From: Ruminiclostridium papyrosolvens DSM 2782
GTDB lineage: Bacteria > Bacillota > Clostridia > Acetivibrionales > DSM-1351
Assembly: GCF_029318685.1 (NCBI RefSeq)
Contig: NZ_CP119677.1
Location: 3,959,001-4,023,000 of the forward strand
Length of the DNA: 64,000 nucleotides
Direction of reading: 5' to 3'
In this document: in pieces, positions 30,301-37,997 of the stretch
Layout of the letters: each line of letters begins with the position of its first letter
Position numbering within the stretch: position 1 is the stretch's first letter
The notes under the pieces: generated by a model
Seen by the model: the letters and a program-made list of their open reading frames with translations, nothing else
Databases searched by the model: none
Told to the model about the DNA's origin: nothing
Made by a program: the position numbers and the translations under genes

Positions 30301-33300
30301 GATATTTTTACAATCAAAAAATATCGTGGATGAAACTCCTGAAAAATCAGCTGATAATACACGATTTAATTTATGGATTAGTATAGAATCAATTCCCATA
30401 CTTTGAAAGCCATCTTCCAAATCAATATCATCATTATTCAATTTTAACTCTTTGGCTATTACCTTTGTCAGGTACTGTTCTACTATTGTTTTAACGTCTA
30501 TATCAGAACTGTTATCCAAAGATAGGTTTATGTTTTTTTGCAATATCGTGGGTAATGTGAGTTTGCTTTCCAGATAGTCATTCATTTTTTTATCTTTTCC
30601 AAAAAGCACACAACATTGTAATGACACATTGCTTTTCATAATGCTGTCGAAGGCAGTTATTGCATCTTTGTTTAACAGTGGAGAAAGTCCTGTCGTTAAA
30701 GAAAATCTGCTGGCATCCTTTTCAACCATTCGCAACCCGCCATCCTGCCAATATGGCCAATTGATGGATATAGAATTACCACAGCGCCTACCTTCTTTTC
30801 TTAATTTTTCTCTTTTACTGATAAATTCATCAAAGAAACAGTTTGCATATACATACTCACTTAATCCGAAGTCGCCAACTAATGCTGAAACAGACGAAAA
30901 ATTTACAAAAAAGTCCAAGTTAATATCCTTCGTTATTTCATCAAGAAAAACTGTTGCATCTACTTTTAGTTTGACTCCGTTTCTTAAAAAGCCGTTGTCC
31001 TTGGATTCAAGGAACCCGGGCTCAATATATCCTGTCATATTAAAAATTCCAGTAATATATCCGAACTCATTTATTACATTGTCAATTAATCCTTGTAGCT
31101 GCTCTTTGATTGATATATCAACAGATTTATAAATTACCCTTGTACTTCCTTGATTAAGGGGATTAATGAACTCCCTTACTTTATCATTTTCGGGTTTACG
31201 CCCGCACAATATAAGGTTTACATTTGCCTGTTCAGTTAAATGCTTTGCAATTACCTTACCAATTTCTCCAAAACCACCTAACAAGATATATGTACCATTT
31301 TCTTTCAGATATGGTATTTGAGTTTCAGGTTGGTAATCAGTATATGTTTGGACTGTCCTTTGCAGTTTTCTATATGTAACTTTATACTCACTTGAAGAAA
31401 AATAGTTTATCTCTTTATTCAGAACTGAAACAAAATCACTTGTTGTTTGTTCATAACATATGATATTTCTGAAATAAAGATTTTCATATTCAATATGCAA
31501 TGTTTTAAAAAATGCTGTTAAACCTTCACTATACATTCCGCTTTCATTTCCCATCGAACTAAATAATAGCTTCCCGGAAAATTTATTTTTCTGAATTAAA
31601 CATTTTGCCAGATTAGCAGCAAATATAAATGTACTTAATACATAATCTTTTGTTTTCCTTATTTCCTCTGAATCATTTAGGGCAACAAGTATAACATCAG
31701 GCACGTATTCCATCTGCTCTAATTTGTTGAATATATAAAAAGAATCTTCCAGCAGCTCCGGCTGAACCGAGTATTCATCCATCTGTGCTTTTTTAGAGTC
31801 ACTAACCTTAACATAAACCAATTCTTTAGCATCGAACCCTTCAAAGTTGCTTTTATCAATATTGGAAAACACTAAAAGTCTTTGCTTTTCACTATAACTA
31901 TCCATTACATCTAAGCTCGATGGTTTATAATCCAGCACTTTTATCTGCAGCTCATCTTGCTCTGACTCAGACTCTATAATGTTCTGCTTTATATATTTAA
32001 ATGTTTTTTTGTTAAAGCAGTATGTTGGTAATGATACTAATTTGCATTTTTTGAAAGTCAGACCTTTTTTCCAATCAATATTTGCACCCTTCAACCATAT
32101 ATCCGCTAAAATTTTTTCCACTGTATTTATATCTTTAAGTCCTGTAAAGATGCTATATTTCTCACATGCTGTTATACTATTACTTTTTTCTATTAACAGA
32201 ATATCCTCTAAAGTATGGTTAAATGGCCCCTGCCACTTTTTGCCCGACTCCTTTACATATAATTCACACATTTCTTTAAATGTAAAATAGCCATTTATGA
32301 CTAGCTCACTTATTTCATTCACTCTATCATCTGCAAAAACATTTGGCGGTATCAATGACCATTTTTTATATAATTTTTTAATTGCAATGTTAATAGCAAC
32401 TAAAACCATAAATCTCAATTTATTGTCTTTAATGTCATCAGGATTATTTTCCTCAGCACTGATAAATTCGCCTAAATCGAAATCATCAAATTCAATAAAT
32501 TTGCTTGCTTCATGGATAAATTTATTAAACGTTCTCTGATTCTTATATAATAATCTGATATTATTCAACCATTGTAGTGAAGCTTCTGTTTTGGATATGT
32601 CAGATTGCTTAAATTCTAAGGATAATTCAGCAAACAGGCAGGTTATATACTTGTCCGTTATAACTTCTTTAGTAAGTAAAGTTTTATTATTGAAATTGAC
32701 TATTATTTTCGGTTTACCTGTAATGATAATTTTTGCATTTTCTTTATTGTCCAGATACGAAATAACGTCTTCAATATTTATTACATCAGCAATCATTAAT
32801 GCTAATAATTTATTGTCTTGTGTTTCTACATAAATACCTTCAAAATTATCAGCAAGGCTTAACAGACCTTTAATATATGCTGTTGCCATAATCAGGTCAA
32901 ATGTGTGCTTTGAAGGATAATATTCAGGGTTATATACCTGTTTTTTTGATATATTTAAGCTTTTAGAAATAGCTAATAATTCAGTTTCAAAACAAGTATT
33001 ATTCCTAACAAGCTCCACTATTCTATTAACAAAATCTTCATTAATAAAAGAAATATCCAGCAAGTATTTATTATCAGACACCTCATGGATGTCTTCTTTT
33101 AATCGTTCTATACAATCAATTAACTTTGAGCCTTCCTCTGCAATGCAGGCGGTTCTGTACTTAAACTGCTCTCTTCCGCTGCACAAGGTGAAAGAAATAT
33201 CTCTAATGCTATTATTGCTTTCAAGCTTTTCAATTTTGTTGTCCCACTTTTCTAACAGGTGGATTAAAGCTTCTTCTGATTTAGCAGAAAATACTATGGG

Positions 33301-34653
33301 ATACTTTTTTGAAGGTTCTGAAACACAGGACTCCTTCTCCACCTCTATATATTGTTCCAGAACTACATGTGCATTAACACCTGCAAATCCCAATGAAGTT
33401 ACCCCTGCACGCAAGGGTAACTTTTGCTCATCAGGCTGCCAAGATACATTTTCTGTAGTAATATTAAACGGAGAATCCTCAATACTAATTAAAGGATTTA
33501 TCTCAGATATATTAATTTGTCCGGGAATTACCCCATGCTCAAACATTTTTAATACTTTTACTATTCCGGCAAGACCGGATACGGGCAGTGAATGACCAAT
33601 ATTTGGCTTAACTGAACCAATCCAACAAAAATTCTTCTTATCTGTGACTTTTTCATAGGCCTGCTTTAATGCCTCAATCTCAATAGGATCACCTAAGCTG
33701 GTTCCGGTACCATGTGTTTCTATATAATTGATGGTATCCGGAGAGAACTTCAGTCCCTTCCACGCATTAAGAATTAAGTCTTTTTGTGCAGATAGTTTGG
33801 GTGCAGTAATTGAAAATGTTTCTCCTGAATGGTTAACAGCTGTATTCTCAATAATTCCATATATGTGACAGTTATTTTCCTTTGCAACGGATAAAGGCGC
33901 CAAAAGAAGTGAAACTACTCCTTCACTTACTACGATTCCGTTTGCATCAGCTGAAAATGTCTTGCATTTTCCATCGGGACTAAACAAGCCATTTTTTGAC
34001 ATCAGCTTTAACATATGGGAAGTTTTGAAGGTATTAATACCACTTACAACAGCAAAATCACTTTTACCCAGCTTAAGTAAATTAACACTGTCATTTAATG
34101 CACACATACCTGACGGGCATCCGGTTTCTACTAATTTACTCTCACCGGAAAAACCAAAGTACCAGGATATGCGATTTGCAATCATGAATAAAAACATACC
34201 TTTTCCGGAAAATTCATTTATCTCATTACCGGGCATATGTTGATTTTCAAAAGTGTCAACTTCAGCTGTCCCAACTATAACGGAGGTTCTTTTCTCTCTT
34301 AACGTTTTCAGGGAAATCCCTGAATCTTCGATGCACTTCCACGTTTCTTGAAGTAGTGCTCTCTGGTCAGGGTCCATATTATCCGCTTCTGCCGGAGAGA
34401 TGCTAAAGAACTTATTATCAAATTCCTTTAAAGCACTTACCTCTCCAATCCACTTACTACTTATTTTATTCTTGGAATCAATATTACTGTCAAAAAAATT
34501 TGATTCCATCCATTTTTCTTTACTAATCTCTACAATACAATCTTTCTTTCCAACAATGTTATCCCAAAGCTCATCCGCTTCATTCGCCTGTGGTAGCATA
34601 CATGATAATCCGACAATTGCTATTTCGTTACCGCATTTACTTTCCTTTCTCAT
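27310..34653 (-). CDS. trans-AT PKS, KS-(AT remnant)-KR-ACP-KS-DH; probable first PKS subunit
   Basis: The protein is about 2447 residues from ATG 34651-34653, which has AGGTGG at the right distance; an in-frame GTG four codons upstream is less likely. Positions here count from that GTG. KS1 starts at once, with no docking helix or loading domain before it (Cys near 184 in ETGCPSG; ETHGTGT near 318; NIGHSLP). A long region follows, including a degenerate AT-like segment (about 670-820). Then come KR (GGFGEIG near 1133; S and YVYAN at 1255-1273; IEPG, no B-type Asp), ACP (GIDSI near 1425), KS2 (Cys near 1695 in SACSSS; EAHGTGT near 1828; NIGHLEG) and DH (His near 2163 in DHVIDGQAILPG; Asp near 2330 in LIDGVLQ). 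The C-terminus (LIQEVIRRIKSGEIDKNMLL) is docking-like and faces the N-terminus of the next subunit. Lack of an upstream partner suggests the chain starts here. Confidence 0.92.
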   Translation of the reverse strand: MRKESKCGNEIAIVGLSCMLPQANEADELWDNIVGKKDCIVEISKEKWMESNFFDSNIDSKNKISSKWIGEVSALKEFDNKFFSISPAEADNMDPDQRALLQETWKCIEDSGISLKTLREKRTSVIVGTAEVDTFENQHMPGNEINEFSGKGMFLFMIANRISWYFGFSGESKLVETGCPSGMCALNDSVNLLKLGKSDFAVVSGINTFKTSHMLKLMSKNGLFSPDGKCKTFSADANGIVVSEGVVSLLLAPLSVAKENNCHIYGIIENTAVNHSGETFSITAPKLSAQKDLILNAWKGLKFSPDTINYIETHGTGTSLGDPIEIEALKQAYEKVTDKKNFCWIGSVKPNIGHSLPVSGLAGIVKVLKMFEHGVIPGQINISEINPLISIEDSPFNITTENVSWQPDEQKLPLRAGVTSLGFAGVNAHVVLEQYIEVEKESCVSEPSKKYPIVFSAKSEEALIHLLEKWDNKIEKLESNNSIRDISFTLCSGREQFKYRTACIAEEGSKLIDCIERLKEDIHEVSDNKYLLDISFINEDFVNRIVELVRNNTCFETELLAISKSLNISKKQVYNPEYYPSKHTFDLIMATAYIKGLLSLADNFEGIYVETQDNKLLALMIADVINIEDVISYLDNKENAKIIITGKPKIIVNFNNKTLLTKEVITDKYITCLFAELSLEFKQSDISKTEASLQWLNNIRLLYKNQRTFNKFIHEASKFIEFDDFDLGEFISAEENNPDDIKDNKLRFMVLVAINIAIKKLYKKWSLIPPNVFADDRVNEISELVINGYFTFKEMCELYVKESGKKWQGPFNHTLEDILLIEKSNSITACEKYSIFTGLKDINTVEKILADIWLKGANIDWKKGLTFKKCKLVSLPTYCFNKKTFKYIKQNIIESESEQDELQIKVLDYKPSSLDVMDSYSEKQRLLVFSNIDKSNFEGFDAKELVYVKVSDSKKAQMDEYSVQPELLEDSFYIFNKLEQMEYVPDVILVALNDSEEIRKTKDYVLSTFIFAANLAKCLIQKNKFSGKLLFSSMGNESGMYSEGLTAFFKTLHIEYENLYFRNIICYEQTTSDFVSVLNKEINYFSSSEYKVTYRKLQRTVQTYTDYQPETQIPYLKENGTYILLGGFGEIGKVIAKHLTEQANVNLILCGRKPENDKVREFINPLNQGSTRVIYKSVDISIKEQLQGLIDNVINEFGYITGIFNMTGYIEPGFLESKDNGFLRNGVKLKVDATVFLDEITKDINLDFFVNFSSVSALVGDFGLSEYVYANCFFDEFISKREKLRKEGRRCGNSISINWPYWQDGGLRMVEKDASRFSLTTGLSPLLNKDAITAFDSIMKSNVSLQCCVLFGKDKKMNDYLESKLTLPTILQKNINLSLDNSSDIDVKTIVEQYLTKVIAKELKLNNDDIDLEDGFQSMGIDSILIHKLNRVLSADFSGVSSTIFFDCKNIDEMVSYFVQTYSEEQLRSILAPENNSIIESKISCECVKPSSIQINKKHLESELQTADSAECESKDIAIIGMSGRFPMAKSIEEFWMNLITKKDCVSEIPETRWNVENFYDNEAKNAYKGKMSSRWGGFIEDVDQFDPMLFQISPLDAGNMDPQERILLEVVYEAFEYAGYTRKRIQEKVKGNVGVFIGNTTNGYRLLIEDEMVKGNFGTHQALPWSIANRVSYVFELNGPSFIIDSACSSSLNSIVVAVDNIRNGKCKMAIAGGVNLHIHPSEYVLRSQLRVLSPKGKCHSFGSEADGYVPGEGIGAIILKPLSDAERDGDNILGIIKGVASNHVGHPNGYTVPSSTSQAEVIKTAIDDAGISARDITFIEAHGTGTILGDPIEINGLKSAFSNYTQDNQFCAIGSVKSNIGHLEGAAGIVSTIKAVLQLMNRVKIPLINCDTPNPRISFDDSQFYLQKELEPWTTYNDKLVLGISSFGAGGSNAHILIQNHEDNRKRLQAREIPQVPVLISAMNDDGVHKYVQKFLHWLGEQEAENNTLDISDIAYTTQVGRELLDSRICVLCSSVNELKAGLMNFLSNKPCTYVKTHMTADKITITKSEKNKYAIMAQTAITAGNVEEIAKFAILGIKIDWEQFNRLQKGFIIMLPTYVFDNHRYWLNFEENSDKDTDFYIKNNKSELAFLIDANISTIENQRFTRTIHSNEFFIKDHVIDGQAILPGTAIIEMAIEAGNLSLPKHYIKSLEDIHFHKAIEVSEEAVELQIDIIPEDYYIGFKIYICKEDERILSAEGKLIIDNDTDANNIFELPLTENLVQADSEEYYAWLDTLGFNFKNSFKSIEKLFVSQDLVMSVVSITQTEQFEGRGKNCTLWPPLIDGVLQSTFKLVENHTEKGCLSLPVSIGKLIMHESTRSNLIALAQKSKNCKEEKGEFIFDIYILNENGKLVMEVQEYRLVNVKKANHVSKKYEDTDDLIQEVIRRIKSGEIDKNMLLNLKLLE
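32230..32660 (-). other. degenerate acyltransferase-like segment inside a trans-AT module
   Basis: Between KS1 and KR of the first PKS subunit the translation aligns without gaps to the N-terminal half of PKS AT domains. The helix LLYKNQRTFNKFIHEASKFI matches the usual LYETEPVFREAVDRC region. VAINIAIKKLYKKW matches the FAIEYALAKLWKSWG helix. VFADDRVNEISELVINGYF matches the VIGHSIGEYVAACLAGVF nucleophile elbow. The GHSxGE elbow reads DDRVNE, so the catalytic Ser is Arg. The second half of an AT fold is not evident. This segment cannot be an active AT. Confidence 0.55.
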
Positions 34654-34697
34654 ATCTTCCACCACCTAATTTGTAATCAGTTCACTGACCTAATAAA

Positions 34698-35990
34698 TTA
34701 AACTACCGCAACTTTTCTTAATAGAGAAATAATTTTTTGTCTGCATAGTTTTAGTGCAGGCCCAAGTGTACATAGAATTGAAAAAACAATAATAACTACA
34801 CTTGCAAATAAATAATCAGATGCATTTAAGATTAAGTATAGGTATTCTCCGCCAAATGCATTTGTCATTACACTAGGCCCTATATAAATCCCGTTACTTG
34901 CTACAACATTTACTATAACTAATGCAACTCCTATTGCAACAACCGCTGCCGTACAGCAAATATAGAAAAGTTCTAAAAATACAATTCCAAAACACTTTCT
35001 TTTGCTAAAACCAATTGCTCTCATAATTCCGAATTCTTTCATGGAAGATACAATATTTAATCTGATGATAGCTTTTAGTCCCACAGAAATAATCAGCAAC
35101 AGTATTACTACAAACCATTGATAAATAATTTTACAAGTTGGTGATAAACTGGTGAAAAACAAACCGGCATCATACCAATCCTGTGCACGCAGTACATCTG
35201 ATTTTACTAATAAGGCCTTATCTAATTCTTTTGATAATTCTTTCGAATCGTTGATGTCTTTAAGATATATTTTTACCATATCATACATATCATCACGCAT
35301 ATTGAATAATTTTTTTGCACTTTGATCTGTCATAAATCCAAAATATCCGTTATACTCTGCTCCATCTCCATAGACCCCTACAATTGTATAGCTTTGTGAA
35401 ACAGGTTTATTTGAGATGTCAAAGGATTCAATTTTTATAGAATCACCAAGTTTTAAATTACCTTTTTGAAGTCTGTCTTCACTTATCATTATCTCGCCTA
35501 ACTTAGCAGGCCATTTTCCATCTACTAAATTTACAGCTTTTGATTTATTCAGATTATCTGCATCTTCTTTTGTTACACCATATAAAATAGTAGCATAGCT
35601 ATTGCTTCCAACTGAATAGCTTACCGAACGCCTGATAATTTTCGCAGCGAAATCAACTTTGTCGCTGTTTTTTGCCAGAAAATCATCTAGTATTTTTGCA
35701 GCAGCAATGTTTTTTTCATCCTCTTCATAGTTAAATGATTTTGATGTGTTTGGATTTAAAAACTTACCCGGCAAAAAAGGACTAAGATTATAATGAGCTT
35801 TCCACATAGCTACGATATGTCCTGATTGCACCTGCAAATAGTTATAATTAATTGTTTTGACCATCCCGTTTGTTAATGCACTGGATATTAGAAGAATTAA
35901 TATACTAAAAAGTACTGCTATAAAAACAAAAATTGATTTTCTTTTATTTTTCTGAGCATTTTTCCAAGCTATTTTCATTATTTCTAACAT
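34698..35990 (-). CDS. MacB/FtsX-type ABC transporter permease (second of pair)
   Basis: The protein is 430 residues with the FtsX/MacB permease layout. One N-terminal membrane helix (about 20-42) precedes a large external domain (about 45-280; MacB periplasmic-core style, with beta-rich stretches such as YSVGSNSYATILYGV). Three C-terminal membrane helices follow (about 290-310, 335-365, 385-410). The segment GLKAIIRLNIVSSMKEFGIMRAIG is the conserved cytoplasmic loop of this family. It should pair with the neighbouring permease 11 bases upstream and its ATPase. The start at 35988-35990 has GAGGTG before it. Such transporters export lipoproteins, peptides or antibiotics, or give resistance to them. 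Here export of, or protection from, the cluster product is inferred from position. Confidence 0.88.
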   Translation of the reverse strand: MLEIMKIAWKNAQKNKRKSIFVFIAVLFSILILLISSALTNGMVKTINYNYLQVQSGHIVAMWKAHYNLSPFLPGKFLNPNTSKSFNYEEDEKNIAAAKILDDFLAKNSDKVDFAAKIIRRSVSYSVGSNSYATILYGVTKEDADNLNKSKAVNLVDGKWPAKLGEIMISEDRLQKGNLKLGDSIKIESFDISNKPVSQSYTIVGVYGDGAEYNGYFGFMTDQSAKKLFNMRDDMYDMVKIYLKDINDSKELSKELDKALLVKSDVLRAQDWYDAGLFFTSLSPTCKIIYQWFVVILLLIISVGLKAIIRLNIVSSMKEFGIMRAIGFSKRKCFGIVFLELFYICCTAAVVAIGVALVIVNVVASNGIYIGPSVMTNAFGGEYLYLILNASDYLFASVVIIVFSILCTLGPALKLCRQKIISLLRKVAVV

Positions 35991-36001
35991 AAAATGTCAC
36001 C

Positions 36002-37261
36002 TCAATTTTCTTTAAATGCATCTACTGGATTTAAGTTAGCAATTTTCCTGCATGGTACGTATGAAAATATCCCCAATACCACTACTGCAGTAATTAAAAC
36101 AGTAAATGTATTACCAAACTTAATAGATGGATAGAAATTCTGGCCGAAAATATTTCTCATTAGTCCTGTTATATTTGTAATACCAACATTCGAAAGAATG
36201 CTCAAGATAATAAAACTTACAAGTGTTGCGCAAAGCAATGCCAAGATTGATACAAGCATAATTCCGCAAAAATATATGACCGCTATTTTTCTTTTACTAA
36301 AACCTATGGCTTTCATTACTCCAATGTCTGTTTTTCTTTGAATTCCTATCATGACTATCAGATTGATTACAAGAATACCTATGATAATAAATAATATAAC
36401 AATTAAAGCTATGAACATCAGACTGAATATTGTTACAAAATCCATTATATATCCGCTTAATTCTCTTCCCTTTTGTATAGTGTATGTACTTTCATTAATA
36501 TCTTGACTATTGAATTTATCAGTTATTTTATTAATTTGTGTCTGTGCACTTCCACCTTTGTTTGGTGTTATAACGATATCTGTCAATTCACCTTTGCCAT
36601 AGCCAAATAATTTTTCTGCATCATCTAAATTTAAGTAAATAATAGGAATATTAAAAAATGATAATGAATTCATTTCTGCAATTCCAATTACCTTTAATTC
36701 CTTTGAAATAACTTTTCCATCTTCTGCAGTGGCATCTACCACGAGAGTTTCGCCTACTTTAGCTCCTAAAGCCTCTGCAATTGCTTTAGTCATAAGAATT
36801 CCGTTACCTTCATTTGCGGACAAGTAATTACCCTCTATTAATTGCAAGGACTCCTTATAAGCATTATAATTTGCATCGAGGCCAATAAACATAGCCATTT
36901 CAGACTTTAAATGCATTGATACCATTCCGTTGTATCTAATACGTCCGGATACATCACCTTTACTGTACAAATCATTTAAAACACTAATTTGTTTTTTTGC
37001 ATCATCACCTTTAATCTTTACCTCATTAACAGCATCAATATTCCAAGAATAAATTTCACCCTTAGTTGACTCGCCTGAACGAATAATAACATCACCTGTA
37101 AAACAATCTCTGATGGAGTTTTGCATATTACTTTCTACTGTTCCTAATACATTTGTACTAAGAACCAAGGTAATTGTTATTACGAAAATGAAGAAAAATA
37201 GAGATAACGCCCGCATTTTATCATGTAAAATATCTTTAAATGCTAATTTTATCGTAATCAT
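36002..37261 (-). CDS. MacB/FtsX-type ABC transporter permease (first of pair)
   Basis: The protein is 419 residues with the same layout as its neighbour: a membrane helix at about 18-38, a large extracytoplasmic domain, then three membrane helices near 275-300, 330-355 and 385-405. The cytoplasmic loop reads QRKTDIGVMKAIGFSKRK, the family signature. Its ATG overlaps the ATPase stop codon by 4 bases (ATGA), so the two are translationally coupled. Two different permeases with one ATPase recall the LolC/LolE/LolD arrangement more than single-gene MacB. In a Gram-positive cell this would be a plasma-membrane exporter or resistance pump. Confidence 0.88.
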   Translation of the reverse strand: MITIKLAFKDILHDKMRALSLFFFIFVITITLVLSTNVLGTVESNMQNSIRDCFTGDVIIRSGESTKGEIYSWNIDAVNEVKIKGDDAKKQISVLNDLYSKGDVSGRIRYNGMVSMHLKSEMAMFIGLDANYNAYKESLQLIEGNYLSANEGNGILMTKAIAEALGAKVGETLVVDATAEDGKVISKELKVIGIAEMNSLSFFNIPIIYLNLDDAEKLFGYGKGELTDIVITPNKGGSAQTQINKITDKFNSQDINESTYTIQKGRELSGYIMDFVTIFSLMFIALIVILFIIIGILVINLIVMIGIQRKTDIGVMKAIGFSKRKIAVIYFCGIMLVSILALLCATLVSFIILSILSNVGITNITGLMRNIFGQNFYPSIKFGNTFTVLITAVVVLGIFSYVPCRKIANLNPVDAFKEN

Positions 37262-37950
37262 CTATATTCCTCCTGTTTTATTAATCCATCCTCCATAAAG
37301 CAAACTCTTGATGCTCTGTCAACAATTTTACTGTCATGAGTAGAAAATATAAACGCAGTACCTTCTTCTTTATTTATCTTTTGCATAATATCAACAATTT
37401 CTGTACCGGTTCCTTTATCAAGATTCGCAGTTGGCTCATCAGCTAAAACGATTTGAGGTTTTGTAACTAATGCCCGGGCAATAGCGACTCTCTGACATTG
37501 ACCACCTGATAATTCATATGGTTTATGCTTTTTATACTTGTCCAAACCTACTTTTTCTACGAAATAAGCAACTCGCTCTGCTTTTTCCTTCTTTGATATG
37601 TCCTTCAATAGTGAAAGAGGCAAAGCAACATTTTCTTCTACTGATAAAACTGATAATAAATTAAATGACTGGAACACAAATCCAAATGTATAGAGACGTA
37701 ACTTATCTAATTCCTTGTCCTTTAATTTTGCTATAGATTGGCCATTAATAATTACTTCACCGGATGTCATCTGGTCCAAACATCCGATAATATTCAGCAA
37801 TGTTGACTTACCGCTTCCGGAAACACCCGATAACGCGACAAATTCTCCCTGTTTAATAGTCAAATCTAATTTTTTCAATGCATTTACTTTTGTTTTACCC
37901 AAAGAATAATCTTTGGTTAACCCTTTAATTACAACGATATCTTTACCCAT
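37258..37950 (-). CDS. ABC transporter ATP-binding protein (LolD/MacB type)
   Basis: The protein is 230 residues, the usual length for stand-alone LolD/MacB-class ATPases. It has Walker A GVSGSGKST at 42-50, a Q-loop in FVFQSFNLL, the signature LSGGQCQR, Walker B IVLADEP and the H-loop histidine in FIFSTHD. It energises the two FtsX-type permeases encoded directly after it. The ATG at 37948-37950 follows AAGGGGATTACT, a clear ribosome binding site. The gene follows the AT-enoylreductase gene by 47 bases and precedes the PKS genes, so the transporter is embedded in the biosynthetic operon rather than beside it. Confidence 0.93.
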   Translation of the reverse strand: MGKDIVVIKGLTKDYSLGKTKVNALKKLDLTIKQGEFVALSGVSGSGKSTLLNIIGCLDQMTSGEVIINGQSIAKLKDKELDKLRLYTFGFVFQSFNLLSVLSVEENVALPLSLLKDISKKEKAERVAYFVEKVGLDKYKKHKPYELSGGQCQRVAIARALVTKPQIVLADEPTANLDKGTGTEIVDIMQKINKEEGTAFIFSTHDSKIVDRASRVCFMEDGLIKQEEYR

Positions 37951-37997
37951 AGTAATCCCCTTTATCTTTTATTATTCGTACCTCAATTAAAAAAGTA

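Noticed and set aside
30629-31132. 167-residue plus-strand ORF opposite the KR of the first PKS gene
   Set aside because: It is an antisense shadow of a conserved coding region, as are the other plus-strand ORFs across the window. None has a family motif.
33089-33595. 168-residue plus-strand ORF opposite KS1
   Set aside because: Shadow of the KS-coding frame, with no independent support.
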